Below are positions 24,132-34,011 of a stretch of 64,000 nucleotides of DNA, piece after piece. Each line of letters starts with the position of its first letter. Position 1 is the first letter of the stretch. The notes under the pieces are model-generated. The model saw nothing but the letters and a program-made list of their open reading frames with translations, was not told where the DNA came from and did not search any database. The DNA lies in NCBI GenBank assembly GCA_030539395.1, contig JAUNSC010000002.1, positions 109,115 through 173,114 on the forward strand. The letters are read 5' to 3'. Source of the DNA: Eubacteriales bacterium. Lineage in GTDB: Bacteria; Bacillota; Clostridia; Lachnospirales; Lachnospiraceae. The translations under genes were made by a program, and so were the position numbers.

Positions 24132-25064
24132 TTACAGAAGAAGCTTTGCAGCACCGTAAATTCCTGCATCATTTCCCAGCTCAGCCAGCGCAAAAGCAGT
24201 ATCCTTACAGGAAAGAAATGCATATTCACGATAATATTTTTCTATGTACTCAAGAAGTACCGGACCGGCTTTTGAAACGCCGCCTCCGATTACAAAGATA
24301 TCCGGGTCTGTCACTCCGGCGATATTCGCCAGTGCCAGACCTAAATATTTGCCGAATTCTTCTGCAATTTCCTTTGCAACATCATCATCTGCTTTTACAG
24401 CATCAAATACAGTCTTTGCAGAAATCTCTCCTCCGCGCAGCATGGACGGGGCATTATCTGCTGCCAGCCGTCTGTTGGCAAGGAACGTAATACCTGTAGC
24501 AGATGCCACCTGTTCCAGACAGCCGCAGTTTCCGCAATTACATTTGTGTGTCAGTGTATCTGTCACGTGAATATGACCAATCTCGCCTCCTGCACCGTGA
24601 GAACCGATAACGATCTGACCGTTATTAATGATTCCTCCGCCTACGCCGGTTCCCAGAGTCACCAGTACTACGTTGTGGTATCCGGCTCCTCCGCCTTTCC
24701 ACATTTCGCCAAGGGCTGCCACATTTGCATCATTTCCTGCCTTCACTTCCAGGCCTGTAAGTTTCTGCATCTGGTCAACAAGATTCACATAACCCCAGTG
24801 AAGATTTACTGCTGTTGGCACTTCTCCTTCTTCATTAACCGGCCCCGGCACACCGATTCCCACACCGGCTATCTCCTCACGGTCAAGATCTTTTTCTCTG
24901 ATCTTATCCCCGATAGCTGCCGCCACATCCGGAAGGATGCTGCTTCCATTATGTTCCGTTCTGGTCGGTATTTCCCACTTTTCAAGCACGGTTCCTTTTA
25001 CATCAAACAGACCGCATTTAATGGTGGTCCCTCCTATGTCAATTCCAAAACAATACTTCTTCAT
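24132..25064 (-). CDS. glcK: ROK-family glucokinase
   Basis: The 310-residue kinase phosphorylates glucose with ATP in the cytoplasm. It has the ATP-binding 'GIDIGGTTIKCGLFD' at the N-terminus, the catalytic Asp in 'AGNDANVAALGE', and the ROK zinc motif 'CNCGNCGCLEQ' (about 171-181). The strong GGAGGG site precedes the ATG. It follows hprK by 25 bp, and both are probably transcribed from the promoter inside the uvrC end, joining a glucose kinase with the carbon-catabolite-repression kinase. It is convergent with the class A PBP gene, with only 17 bp between them and no separate terminator seen. Confidence 0.95.
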   Translation of the reverse strand: MKKYCFGIDIGGTTIKCGLFDVKGTVLEKWEIPTRTEHNGSSILPDVAAAIGDKIREKDLDREEIAGVGIGVPGPVNEEGEVPTAVNLHWGYVNLVDQMQKLTGLEVKAGNDANVAALGEMWKGGGAGYHNVVLVTLGTGVGGGIINNGQIVIGSHGAGGEIGHIHVTDTLTHKCNCGNCGCLEQVASATGITFLANRRLAADNAPSMLRGGEISAKTVFDAVKADDDVAKEIAEEFGKYLGLALANIAGVTDPDIFVIGGGVSKAGPVLLEYIEKYYREYAFLSCKDTAFALAELGNDAGIYGAAKLLL

Positions 25065-25089
25065 TTTATTCCCTCCATCCTTTTATCTT

Positions 25090-26025
25090 TTATGAGTCGC
25101 GTTTCTTTACAAGACTCTGTTGTACACGGTTATACAATTCCTGAGCCGCATTATATCCCATCTTTTTCTGTCTGTGGTTGACAGCAGCCGTCTCAACAAT
25201 AATTGCAAGATTCCGTCCCGGACGGATCGGTATAGAATGGCAAACTACACGGTTTCCCAAAAACTCAGTATACTCTTCTTCCAATCCCATACGGTCATAC
25301 TCTTTATCACGGTTCCACTCCTCCAGCTTGATCACCATATCTATGGAATGAGTATCCCGAACAGCTTCAACACCATACAGAGTCTTTACATCAATAATTC
25401 CGATACCGCGAAGCTCAATAAAATGCTTTGTAATGTTAGGTGCACTTCCCACAAGGGACTCATCGCTCACTTTTCGTATTTCAACCACATCATCGGAAAT
25501 CAGACGGTGACCGCGGCGAATCAATTCCAGAGCCGCTTCACTCTTTCCGATACCGCTTTCTCCCATCAGAAGTACGCCTTCCCCAAATACATCCACCAGA
25601 ACACCGTGAATGGAAATACAGGGGGCCAGTTCCACATTCAGCCACCTGATAATCTCTGCCATAAACGCGGATGTTGCCTTGTCTGTGATAAACACCGGAA
25701 CCCCATACAGATTTGCTATCCTGAGCAATTCTTCATCCGGTTTTGTCATGGACGTATAAATGATACATGGAATTTTGCTGGATATAAATCTCTCATATAT
25801 TGGCAGTTTTTCTGTCATAGACATTCCCTGCAGATACGTGTATTCTACGTAACCTACAATCTGTACACGCTCTGACGCAAAATGCTCAAAATAACCTGTC
25901 AGCTGAAGAGCCGGACGGTTAATTTCGGGTGTTGTAATACGAATCGGCGTCATATCTACATCCGGTGTCACATTTTTCAGATTCATTTTTTCCACTACTT
26001 TACTTAGCGCAACACTGCTCGCCAT
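25090..26025 (-). CDS. hprK: HPr kinase/phosphorylase
   Basis: HprK phosphorylates Ser46 of HPr and so sets carbon catabolite repression in Firmicutes. The 311-residue protein has the N-terminal domain (about 1-130), the P-loop 'GESGIGKS' (155-162), the catalytic segment 'RGHRLISDDVVEI', and the family signature 'ELRGIGIIDVKTLYG'. AAGGAGAAGG precedes the ATG. It is the likely master regulator of sugar clusters such as the two LacI-controlled ones in this window. Confidence 0.97.
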   Translation of the reverse strand: MASSVALSKVVEKMNLKNVTPDVDMTPIRITTPEINRPALQLTGYFEHFASERVQIVGYVEYTYLQGMSMTEKLPIYERFISSKIPCIIYTSMTKPDEELLRIANLYGVPVFITDKATSAFMAEIIRWLNVELAPCISIHGVLVDVFGEGVLLMGESGIGKSEAALELIRRGHRLISDDVVEIRKVSDESLVGSAPNITKHFIELRGIGIIDVKTLYGVEAVRDTHSIDMVIKLEEWNRDKEYDRMGLEEEYTEFLGNRVVCHSIPIRPGRNLAIIVETAAVNHRQKKMGYNAAQELYNRVQQSLVKKRDS

Positions 26026-26081
26026 AATCCTTCTCCTTTGCCGTGCTGATTATCTTTTAATATGCTTCGCACGCTGCATTT

Positions 26082-26110
26082 ATTATATCATATCTGCAAC
26101 ACAACATCAA
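26082..26110 (-). promoter_or_regulatory. promoter of hprK-glcK
   Basis: On the minus strand TTGATG (26105-26110), 17 bp, TATAAT (26082-26087). The -35 box overlaps the uvrC stop codon, so hprK-glcK has a start independent of uvrC. Confidence 0.7.
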
Positions 26111-27948
26111 TGAAAGAAATCATACACTTTTTGTGCTGCCGGCAGATTCATGGACTCCGTAGATGCCAGCTCTTCTACCGTTGCATCTCTGACAGCTTCC
26201 AGAGATTTAAACCTGCGCATCAGCGCTTTTCTTCGTGTTTCCCCGATTCCCTCAATATCATCCAGCACAGAATGTACCTGCTGCCTGCTTCTCAGGGAAC
26301 GATGATACTCAATGGCAAACCTGTGGGCCTCATCCTGAATTCTTGTAATCAGCCGGAACCCCTCTGAATTACGCTCAATCGGAATTTCTTCGTTGTTATA
26401 GTAGAGCCCTCTTGTCCGGTGATTGTCATCTTTTACCATGCCGCAGACCGGTATATTCAAATGAAGCTTCTCAAGCACCCGGAGCGCAACATTCACCTGA
26501 CCTTTGCCGCCATCCATCATGATCAGATCCGGGAAACGGCTGAAACTTCCGTATTCGCTGTTCTCCTCTTCCCTTTCAGCAAGACCATGGGAAAAACGTC
26601 TGCTCAGCACCTCTTCCATACTGGCGTAATCATCCGGTCCTTTTACTGTCTTTATTTTAAATTTTCGATAATCACTGGTTTTAGGCTTACCCTTCTCATA
26701 TACGATCATAGAGCCTACCGACTCAAATCCGCTGATGTTTGAAATATCAAACGCCTCTACTCTCACCACATCTGCCACTCCAAGAAGCTGTGCAATCTCC
26801 TTCATCGCTCCGATCGTTCTTCCTTCTTCCCGTTTTATCTTTTCACGGTCCTGCGAAAGCACCATCTGCGCATTTCTTTCCGCCAGCTCCACCAGTTTTT
26901 CTTTTGTACCCTTTTTCGGCACACGAATATAGACTCTGCCGCCTCTGCGGCCTCCCAGCCACTGCTCAATAATTTCTTTATCCTCAATCTCATCCTGAAG
27001 CATGATCTCTCTTGGAATAAACGGAGTTCCTGAATAAAACTGCTTAATAAAGCTGTCTAATATCTGGCTTCTTGTATCATGGGGAGCGACCTTAAGATAA
27101 AAATGATCTCTTCCAATAAGCCTTCCGCTCCGAACAAAAAACACCTGCACCACAGCATCTCTGTCATCACTTGCCAGGGCGATTACATCTTTGTCTTCCC
27201 CATCGCCGGAAGTAATTTTTTGTTTTTGTGCAATCTGTTTTACACTTCCCAGCAGCTCCCTGTACTCAATTGCCGCCTCAAAGTCCATTTTTTCTGATGC
27301 ATCCTGCATTTTCTCTTCTAACATTCTGAGCACCGGTTTATAATTTCCATTCAAAAAATCAAGAGCACCGTTCACCCGCACACCATACTGTTCCTGAGAC
27401 TCATATCCCTGACAGGGTGCCTGACATTGTTTAATATGATAATTCAGGCAGGGCCTCTCCAGTCCGATATCCCGCGGAAGATTTCGACTGCAGGTACGCA
27501 GCTTATACAGCTTATTGATCAGTTCAATCGTATCTTTTACAGCTCCGGCACTGGTATAAGGACCGAAATACCTTGACTTGTCTTTTTTCATTCTGCGTGA
27601 AAAAAGAACTCTGGGAAAAGGTTCATTCACGGTTACTTTTATAAACGGATACGTCTTGTCATCCTTCAGCATTGTATTGTATTTCGGACGGTGCTCTTTG
27701 ATAAGATTACATTCAAGCACCAATGCTTCCAACTCAGAATCAGTGACAATGTACTCAAATCTTCTGATTTTTGTAACCATCTGCTCAATCTTTATGCCCT
27801 TATTCCGGCTGGACTGAAAATACTGCCGTACCCTGTTTTTCAGAACGACTGCTTTGCCCACATATATGATCGCATCTTTTTCATCATGCATAATATAAAC
27901 TCCCGGCTTCGCCGGGAGCTTTTTCAATTCTTCCTGGATGTCAAACAT
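26107..27948 (-). CDS. uvrC: excinuclease ABC subunit C
   Basis: UvrC makes both incisions in nucleotide excision repair. The 613-residue product has the N-terminal GIY-YIG nuclease ('[19 protein letters not shown]', about 15-33), a four-cysteine region around '[27 protein letters not shown]', the UVR motif (about 205-235), the RNase H-like 3' nuclease with '[11 protein letters not shown]' and '[15 protein letters not shown]', and the C-terminal helix-hairpin-helix '[19 protein letters not shown]'. It lies 11 bp downstream of the nucleotidyltransferase gene and is probably co-transcribed with it. Confidence 0.98.
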   Translation of the reverse strand: MFDIQEELKKLPAKPGVYIMHDEKDAIIYVGKAVVLKNRVRQYFQSSRNKGIKIEQMVTKIRRFEYIVTDSELEALVLECNLIKEHRPKYNTMLKDDKTYPFIKVTVNEPFPRVLFSRRMKKDKSRYFGPYTSAGAVKDTIELINKLYKLRTCSRNLPRDIGLERPCLNYHIKQCQAPCQGYESQEQYGVRVNGALDFLNGNYKPVLRMLEEKMQDASEKMDFEAAIEYRELLGSVKQIAQKQKITSGDGEDKDVIALASDDRDAVVQVFFVRSGRLIGRDHFYLKVAPHDTRSQILDSFIKQFYSGTPFIPREIMLQDEIEDKEIIEQWLGGRRGGRVYIRVPKKGTKEKLVELAERNAQMVLSQDREKIKREEGRTIGAMKEIAQLLGVADVVRVEAFDISNISGFESVGSMIVYEKGKPKTSDYRKFKIKTVKGPDDYASMEEVLSRRFSHGLAEREEENSEYGSFSRFPDLIMMDGGKGQVNVALRVLEKLHLNIPVCGMVKDDNHRTRGLYYNNEEIPIERNSEGFRLITRIQDEAHRFAIEYHRSLRSRQQVHSVLDDIEGIGETRRKALMRRFKSLEAVRDATVEELASTESMNLPAAQKVYDFFH

Positions 27949-27959
27949 ACTCGCTTTTC

Positions 27960-28886
27960 CTATCTTTCATTCCAAAGATTCTGTGGATACAATCCGGCAT
28001 CCTTCAGTGACTGTATTGCCTTTACCACCATCGGCTTATCTTCTTTATAAGTCACACCATACCACTTATCTTCCGTTTTCAGCACCTGCACGGACGCTTT
28101 TCCTTCCTTAAGCAGATCATCTACCGCAAAAGGCAGAAAATACTCACATTTTAACGGATTGACCGGCAGATTCTCTTTTAAGAAACGCGGAAAACCTTTT
28201 TCCAGTTCATCCATCATACTTCTGCTGAATCCCCACATATTCATAGAAGCCAGACTTCCCTTTGGAATATCTGTCCAGGTCTTTCCCTCGTCCTCTGTAT
28301 AAGCTGCGCCCTCTCCATGTTTTTCAATGCGTGTTCGCTCATGTATATCCGTCAAAAAGCTGTTCTCATCTATGGTGCAGATTCCCCTGGCCACATGACC
28401 GTTTTCCGTCAAAGTATTTTCCAGGATATATCCCACCATAGCGAAACGGTATTTTTCATCATCCTGATGTGTCGTGAGATATTCATACATCATTCTGTAC
28501 GCACTGCTTCCGTAATAATCATCTGCATTGACAACCGCAAAGGGGCCGTCCACCACGTCTCTTGCTGCCAACACAGCCTGTCCTGTGCCAAACGGCTTCA
28601 CTCTGCCTTCCGGCACCTCAAACCCCTCCGGTATATCCTCCAGTCTCTGAAAAGCATATGCAACCTCTACCTGTTTTTCCATCCGGTTTCCGATTGTCTC
28701 TCTAAAGTCCTTCTCATTTTCTTTCTTGATAACAAATACAACCTTCTCAAATCCCGCCCGTACTGCATCGAAAATAGAAAAGTCCATAATGATATGTCCC
28801 TGCTCATCTATAGGGTCAATCTGCTTTAAGCCGCCATACCTGCTGCCCATACCTGCTGCCATGATCACTAATGTAGGTTTGTTCAT
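27960..28886 (-). CDS. sugar-phosphate nucleotidyltransferase-like protein
   Basis: The 308-residue protein has the nucleotidyltransferase fold of sugar-nucleotide pyrophosphorylases: '[18 protein letters not shown]' (about 6-23) is the NTP-binding G-x-G-x-R loop with its lysine, and '[11 protein letters not shown]' (about 117-127) carries the metal-binding Asp. It lacks a LbH C-terminal domain, so it is the minimal form. The activated sugar is unknown. It sits between the amidase and uvrC, which suggests an envelope role but gives no substrate. The ribosome binding site is GGAGACGG. Confidence 0.85.
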   Translation of the reverse strand: MNKPTLVIMAAGMGSRYGGLKQIDPIDEQGHIIMDFSIFDAVRAGFEKVVFVIKKENEKDFRETIGNRMEKQVEVAYAFQRLEDIPEGFEVPEGRVKPFGTGQAVLAARDVVDGPFAVVNADDYYGSSAYRMMYEYLTTHQDDEKYRFAMVGYILENTLTENGHVARGICTIDENSFLTDIHERTRIEKHGEGAAYTEDEGKTWTDIPKGSLASMNMWGFSRSMMDELEKGFPRFLKENLPVNPLKCEYFLPFAVDDLLKEGKASVQVLKTEDKWYGVTYKEDKPMVVKAIQSLKDAGLYPQNLWNER

Positions 28887-28946
28887 AATACCGTCTCCTT
28901 TTCAGATTCTGCTTTTACGTACCACATGTATCTTATGCTTTTAGTT

Positions 28947-30242
28947 CTATTTCTTATTTGTGCAGATACCCTCACTGTTAAATTTATAAACTTTTCCGTC
29001 GATTTTCTTTTTCACACTCTTGTACGCTTCTCCGTTACTGCCAAGATAATACCATTTACCGCCCCATTTCAGCCATGTGTTTTTCATCATTCTTCCGTCT
29101 TTGCGGTTGAAAAACAGTTTTCTTCCCTTAGAAACTGTAATCCATTTCTTCTGCATTGCCGCTGTCTTTGGGCCAAAATAATAGGTATTCTTTCCAATCT
29201 TTTTAAGACCTCTGTAAGCTGCCCCTTTCGTGCTCTTGCCGAAATAATATGTCTTTCCTCCGACAGTCTTCCAGCCCATATACAGCTTTCCCTTACTTCC
29301 TGCATAATAAAGCTTGCCGTTGTATGTCACAAGGCCTTTCTGACGCACGCCATTCTTGTTGGAGAGATAGTAATCTGTTCCAATCTTAATTACACCGGTC
29401 TGCAGTACTCCATTCTTGTTAAAATAGTAGTACTTGCCCCCGATTTTCGTCCAGCAGCTTGTCTGTTTGACATCATCTATATAATAATACTTTTCTCCTT
29501 CATCTCCGGTTACCCACCCATTCTTTGCAGGCGCAGAACCTTTCTTTTTCAATTTATAGAATTTCGCAATACCTGTAGCATCTGCAACACCCATTTTCCG
29601 AAGCTGCGCCTCTGTTTTCAGATAGCGTTTGCAGTCATTGGGGTTATTAACAAAGCAGTGCTCGATAATCATGCTGGGAATCTTATATTTCATACCATAG
29701 AGAATGATCCCAAGGTCATCATCAATCCAAAAACCATTATTACGCAGTCCCACCTGACTGTTCAGCTCTTTCAAAATTGATTTTGCCAGATTTCTTGAAT
29801 TCTTCGCATATGCCAGTTTATTGGAATACTTCGATGTAGAAGGCACGGCTGCAAAAGAACCCGACATGGATGTCTGGCGCTGCGCTGCCGTTGAATTATT
29901 ATGAATGCTGACAAGCGCCGTAGCCTTTTTGTTTTTTGCCACTAAGAGCCTCTGCTGACGGTCCATCATCGTACCTTTCAGGGTATTATGTGTCAGATAA
30001 ACTTTCACCCCCTGATAAGTTTCCAATTCCGCTTTTAAATACCGGGCAATTTTCAGGTTCAAAACTTCCTCACGATATTTCACATTATTCCAGGTTCTGG
30101 TCGCTCCCGTCTCAGACCTGCCATGTCCCGGATCGATCACAATTACAATATCTTTTGCATGTGCCCCAAGTGCCGGAAGTATACCGCACACAGACAGACA
30201 CATTACCAGAACACATATTAATTTCTTTAAATTCTTTCTCAT
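28947..30242 (-). CDS. N-acetylmuramoyl-L-alanine amidase with C-terminal cell-wall-binding repeats
   Basis: The 431-residue secreted autolysin cleaves the muramic acid-L-Ala bond. A signal peptide (about 1-30, ending 'ALGAHA') is followed by an Amidase_3 domain with the zinc ligands in 'IDPGHG', the Glu in 'KYREEVLNLKIA', the second His in 'VSIHNNS', and the catalytic Glu in 'MIIEHCFVNNP'. From about residue 235 come roughly nine repeats of about 20 residues ('GKYYYFNKNGVLQTG', 'GKTYYFG', 'GKWYYLGSNGEA'), the CW_binding/choline-binding type that docks on wall polymers. The ATG at 30240-30242 follows GGGAGAATT; a TTG 15 bp upstream is less likely. Confidence 0.95.
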   Translation of the reverse strand: MRKNLKKLICVLVMCLSVCGILPALGAHAKDIVIVIDPGHGRSETGATRTWNNVKYREEVLNLKIARYLKAELETYQGVKVYLTHNTLKGTMMDRQQRLLVAKNKKATALVSIHNNSTAAQRQTSMSGSFAAVPSTSKYSNKLAYAKNSRNLAKSILKELNSQVGLRNNGFWIDDDLGIILYGMKYKIPSMIIEHCFVNNPNDCKRYLKTEAQLRKMGVADATGIAKFYKLKKKGSAPAKNGWVTGDEGEKYYYIDDVKQTSCWTKIGGKYYYFNKNGVLQTGVIKIGTDYYLSNKNGVRQKGLVTYNGKLYYAGSKGKLYMGWKTVGGKTYYFGKSTKGAAYRGLKKIGKNTYYFGPKTAAMQKKWITVSKGRKLFFNRKDGRMMKNTWLKWGGKWYYLGSNGEAYKSVKKKIDGKVYKFNSEGICTNKK

Positions 30243-30303
30243 AATTCTCCCTCTCAAGTCTTTCCAATATCAAAATAAAATTCTGACTGTTTCCTAATTG
30301 CAT

Positions 30304-30342
30304 AAAAAAGACTGCAACAAAAAAATTCTGTGGCAGTCTTTT
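30304..30342 (-). terminator. terminator of ftsZ
   Basis: Stem AAAAGACTGC/GCAGTCTTTT (30306-30315, 30333-30342) followed on the minus strand by CTTTTTTA. It ends the dcw cluster. Confidence 0.85.
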
Positions 30343-30358
30343 ACTATGGCATTTACAA

Positions 30359-31537
30359 CTATCTTCTTTTAAGAAAATCCGGAATCTGGATGTCTCTTTC
30401 CTGAACTTTTCCTTCCGGTGCTTTCAGCTTACCTGAAGACGCCTGCGTATTAATACCTGCCAGCGGCGATGGTGAACGAAGTCCCGATGCTATATCTACA
30501 CGACTATTATTTGTCGGATATGTGAATTCCGGAACAATTCTTCTGCCTGCTGACGTTCTCTTCGGAGCCTCCTCCTGCTGTGCTGTTTTATCACTTAATC
30601 CAGTTGCAATGACTGTGATACTTGCCTCATCAGCATATGTATCATCATACATTGCACCAAAAATAATATTTGCATTTTCACCGGCCATCTCCTGCACATA
30701 ACTTGCCGCATCATTTGCATCCATAAGAGAAATATCTCCTGAAATGTTAATGATCACATGAGATGCCCCACTGATGGTCGTCTCAAGAAGCGGGCTGGCA
30801 ACAGCCTGTTTTACAGCCTCCAGAGCCTTATCATCGCCTTTGGCCTGTCCAATACCGATATGCGCGATACCTTTATCTGTCATAACTGTCTGAACATCTG
30901 CAAAATCCAGATTGATCAATGCCGGCAGATTGATCAGGTCTGTGATACCCTGCACTGCCTGCTGGAGAACTTCATCTGCTTTCTTCAGCGCTTCCGGCAT
31001 CGTTGTACGTCTGTCTACGATTTCCAAAAGTTTGTCATTCGGGATAACAATCAATGTATCCACGCTGTCTTTCAATTTTTCAATTCCTGCAAGCGCATTA
31101 TTCATACGGGTTTTTGCTTCAAAACGAAACGGCTTTGTAACAACTCCGACCGTCAGGATTCCCATTGCTTTTGCAAGTCCGGCAACAACCGGTGCCGCAC
31201 CTGTTCCGGTACCGCCGCCCATACCGCAGGTTACAAACACCATGTCCGCTCCCTGGATAGCCTGCTTAATCTCTTCCGCACTTTCCTCAGCAGCCTGCTG
31301 ACCAACCTGAGGTTTCGCACCTGCACCAAGTCCTTTTGTAACTTTCTCACCAATCTGGATCGTATGCGGTGCTCTGCAAAGATCCAGGGCCTGTTTATCT
31401 GTATTGATACCGATGAATTCAACACCGGCAATTGCCTCGTCTACCATTCTATTTACCGCATTATTACCTGCACCGCCGACACCGATAACGATTATCTTTG
31501 CAGCAGATTCTGCTTCATTTGACATGACTTCTAACAA
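30359..31537 (-). CDS. ftsZ: cell division GTPase FtsZ
   Basis: FtsZ polymerises into the division ring. The 392-residue protein has the nucleotide-binding '[14 protein letters not shown]', the tubulin signature GGGTGTG (107-113), the T7 loop 'NLDFADV', and the conserved C-terminal peptide '[11 protein letters not shown]' that binds membrane tethers. The start is TTG at 31535-31537, because AAGGAGG lies seven bases upstream; the next ATG (12 bp later) would be 19 bases from it. It has its own promoter at 31594-31622 as well as being last in the dcw cluster. No ftsA precedes it, so another tether such as SepF is expected elsewhere. Confidence 0.98.
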   Translation of the reverse strand: MLEVMSNEAESAAKIIVIGVGGAGNNAVNRMVDEAIAGVEFIGINTDKQALDLCRAPHTIQIGEKVTKGLGAGAKPQVGQQAAEESAEEIKQAIQGADMVFVTCGMGGGTGTGAAPVVAGLAKAMGILTVGVVTKPFRFEAKTRMNNALAGIEKLKDSVDTLIVIPNDKLLEIVDRRTTMPEALKKADEVLQQAVQGITDLINLPALINLDFADVQTVMTDKGIAHIGIGQAKGDDKALEAVKQAVASPLLETTISGASHVIINISGDISLMDANDAASYVQEMAGENANIIFGAMYDDTYADEASITVIATGLSDKTAQQEEAPKRTSAGRRIVPEFTYPTNNSRVDIASGLRSPSPLAGINTQASSGKLKAPEGKVQERDIQIPDFLKRR

Positions 31538-31593
31538 GGTACTTCCTCCTTCTGTCCTCTGTCCTATGACAGTATTTTCCCACTATTTCTTCT

Positions 31594-31622
31594 ATAATAT
31601 AAGTTTTCCGGTAAATTATCAA
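31594..31622 (-). promoter_or_regulatory. promoter of ftsZ
   Basis: On the minus strand TTGATA (31617-31622), 17 bp, TATTAT (31594-31599), in the 108-bp gap after ftsQ. A small CTGTC/GACAG hairpin lies between it and the ribosome binding site. Confidence 0.7.
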
Positions 31623-31645
31623 GTATTTTTCTTATTTTTTTCTAT

Positions 31646-32671
31646 TTAGTTCAAAATATAAGCGCCCGTATAAGGATCGATATATCCGTAACCATCAGTG
31701 ATAATCTGACCGTCATCACCCAGATACGGCATATCCATATTTGAGGTCACATTTCCATTGGGATCCGTATAAATCTGGTTTCCGTCGGCATCTGTCGTAA
31801 TCCTTGAAGGATCTTCCACATATCCTCCGCCCTCCGGCGCCGCTTCAGATTCTGCAGCCGCCTCGCTTTCGGCCTCTTCGCCTTCTTCGGACGATTCCTT
31901 TCCAATGTTAATAATCAACTCTTCCTCTTCTTCGCCCCGCTCTCCGCTAGTAAAACTGAAGGTCGATGTGCCCGGTGCATAAACTTCCATATGAAGGGTT
32001 CCTGACAGCCCTTCCATATTCGGAAGAATCTGCTCAAGTTTTGAAAATTTCTCTTCCATATAAGATGCACCGCCCATAAGGACTCTGTTGCTGCCAAAAT
32101 AAAGAATCAAATCCTGCTTATCGTCATAATGAGCCTCATCCGGCCTGGTACTGCTTTGCTGAATATATCCGGCAGCCTCTGTTATATTTTTTAAGAACTG
32201 CTCATCCGATACAGGAAGATCCTCTTTCACCTGGGGCTGGGATATGGAAATTCCTGAAAACGGAACCACATTATCACGCTCCTGCGCAGAAACTTCCACC
32301 ACTTTACCATCCGTGTCAAAATATACTCTTGAACCCGAATACATGAGATAACCCGCAATTGTTTTTTCATATACCCGAATCTGAACATGATAAGGGCTGA
32401 CCATGCTCACTTCCACTCCGCTTAAAAAAGGCATATCCTCTCCCACATTTCCATCACTGTATTTCCATGTCAGATAAATTGAATTTTCCGCCAGGGAATC
32501 AGACATCACCATTTTTTTGATTTCTTCCGCCGAGTAAAATTCATTTCCGATCACATCTGCCTGGCGAATGTGAAATAATCCAAAAACAACAGCCAGCCCA
32601 AGGACTAAAACGCCAAAAAAGACAAAGATCGGTATTTTAAATAAGTTTTTTCTTCTCCTTTGCAGTTTCAT
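31646..32671 (-). CDS. ftsQ: cell division protein FtsQ/DivIB
   Basis: A bitopic divisome protein that, with FtsL and DivIC, activates septal synthesis. The 341-residue product has a basic cytoplasmic start (MKLQRRRKN), one transmembrane helix (about 14-36), a POTRA domain beginning 'IRQADVIGNEFYSAEEIKKMV', and the FtsQ beta domain. The C-terminal 100 residues are unusual: a Glu/Ala-rich stretch (about 255-285) and then a repeated Asp/Gly/Asn pattern ('TTDADGNQIYTDPNGN', 'LGDDGQIITDGYGYIDPYTG'). The ATG at 32669-32671 follows GAAAGG by eight bases; a GTG nine bases upstream is within the site. Confidence 0.92.
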   Translation of the reverse strand: MKLQRRRKNLFKIPIFVFFGVLVLGLAVVFGLFHIRQADVIGNEFYSAEEIKKMVMSDSLAENSIYLTWKYSDGNVGEDMPFLSGVEVSMVSPYHVQIRVYEKTIAGYLMYSGSRVYFDTDGKVVEVSAQERDNVVPFSGISISQPQVKEDLPVSDEQFLKNITEAAGYIQQSSTRPDEAHYDDKQDLILYFGSNRVLMGGASYMEEKFSKLEQILPNMEGLSGTLHMEVYAPGTSTFSFTSGERGEEEEELIINIGKESSEEGEEAESEAAAESEAAPEGGGYVEDPSRITTDADGNQIYTDPNGNVTSNMDMPYLGDDGQIITDGYGYIDPYTGAYILN

Positions 32672-32708
32672 GATGAACACCTTTCATTTTCCTGTATAAT
32701 CTGAAATC

Positions 32709-33962
32709 TCATCCTGTTTCCTTTATATCAGCTCCAAGCTGTGTATAATCCCGAACAATATCTTCATATCCCCGCCGTATATATTCTGTCCCCGAAAGTA
32801 TTGTCCGGCCCTCTGCCATTAGTGCCGCCGATACCAGTGCAGCACCGCCCCTGAGTTCTCTTGCTCTCACAAAATTTCCTTTCAGATTGCTGACGCCCCT
32901 GATTACAGCACAGTTTCCCTCTATCTCTATATCCGCTCCCATCCGCTTCAGTTCTTCCACGATCTGAAAACGGCTTTCAAACATATTCTCTTCGATTCTG
33001 CTGATTCCCCGCGCCCGGCTCAAAAACACCATCATCTGAGACTGCAGATCTGTAGGAAATCCCGGATACGGCCTGGTTACAAGACATTTTACCGGATAAA
33101 CAGCCTGCTTTGCATCCATATGGATTTCACTGCCCTCAGCAGAAATCTGAGCCCCTGCATCTGACAGTGTCCTCAGCAAATACCGCAAATGTTCCCAGCA
33201 GACATCATACAGCGAAATACTGCCTCTTGTTCCCGCCGCCGCCAGCAGATATGTACCTGCCACAATTCTGTCCGACATCAGCCGATGTACAGAATCCTTT
33301 AACTTTTTCACCCCGGAAATTACAAGCTGCGTACTTCCGATTCCTGAAATACACGCTCCTTTTTCACACAAAAATCTGCATAATTCTTCAATTTCAGGTT
33401 CAACCGCACAGCCTTGCAGCACCGTTATTCCTTCCGCCAGCACTGCACCGAGAATTGCATTTTCCGTTGCTCCCACGCTGGGAAAGGGAAATTCAATTGT
33501 ACTGCCCCGCATTTTCTGTGTTCGGAGCATAAGTCCGTCTTCCGCAGAAATTACTTCCGCACCCATTTGAGTCAAAGCTTTCAGATGCAGATCAATCGGC
33601 CTCATTCCGATCGTGCATCCACCAGGATATGGCAAAACCGCCCGTCCGCATCTACCGAGAAGACTGCCCGTCAATATGACAGAAGCTCTCAGTTTCGTTG
33701 CATACTCAGAACGTACAATACCTCCATCCACATTTTCCGCATTTATGAAAAGAGCAGAATCCTCACGCCATACCAGGCATCCCAGTTCGCGCAGGATTTC
33801 ACTCATATACTCTACATCAAGAATGCGGGGGCAATTTTTAATTACAGTCATGCCTCTGTGCAGCACCGCCGCCGCCATGATCGGCAATGCTCCGTTTTTA
33901 GCCCCCTGCACTTTTATTTTTCCGCAAAGCGGAACATTTCCTTCAATCTGTATTCTGTCCAC
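32709..33962 (-). CDS. murA: UDP-N-acetylglucosamine 1-carboxyvinyltransferase
   Basis: MurA transfers enolpyruvate from PEP to UDP-GlcNAc, the first committed step of peptidoglycan synthesis and the target of fosfomycin. The 417-residue length is standard. Lys22-Asn23 ('GAKNGALP') binds substrate, and the catalytic cysteine is Cys116 in 'PGGCTIGMRP', so the enzyme should be fosfomycin-sensitive type. The start is GTG at 33960-33962, seven bases after GGAGG, which gives exact family numbering; the nearby ATG is in another frame and stops at once. It lies between ftsW and ftsQ where murG is often found. Confidence 0.96.
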   Translation of the reverse strand: MDRIQIEGNVPLCGKIKVQGAKNGALPIMAAAVLHRGMTVIKNCPRILDVEYMSEILRELGCLVWREDSALFINAENVDGGIVRSEYATKLRASVILTGSLLGRCGRAVLPYPGGCTIGMRPIDLHLKALTQMGAEVISAEDGLMLRTQKMRGSTIEFPFPSVGATENAILGAVLAEGITVLQGCAVEPEIEELCRFLCEKGACISGIGSTQLVISGVKKLKDSVHRLMSDRIVAGTYLLAAAGTRGSISLYDVCWEHLRYLLRTLSDAGAQISAEGSEIHMDAKQAVYPVKCLVTRPYPGFPTDLQSQMMVFLSRARGISRIEENMFESRFQIVEELKRMGADIEIEGNCAVIRGVSNLKGNFVRARELRGGAALVSAALMAEGRTILSGTEYIRRGYEDIVRDYTQLGADIKETG

Positions 33963-34011
33963 GCATATACCTCCACACAGCTCCAGCCATACGTTAGTAT
34001 ATGCCATTTTT

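Noticed and set aside
27900..27924. Perfect CTCCCGGC-TTC-GCCGGGAG hairpin followed by CTTTTT on the plus strand
   Set aside because: It lies inside the uvrC coding region on the opposite strand, in codons for the conserved 'LPAKPGV' motif; the palindrome follows from the protein sequence, and no plus-strand transcript is expected there.
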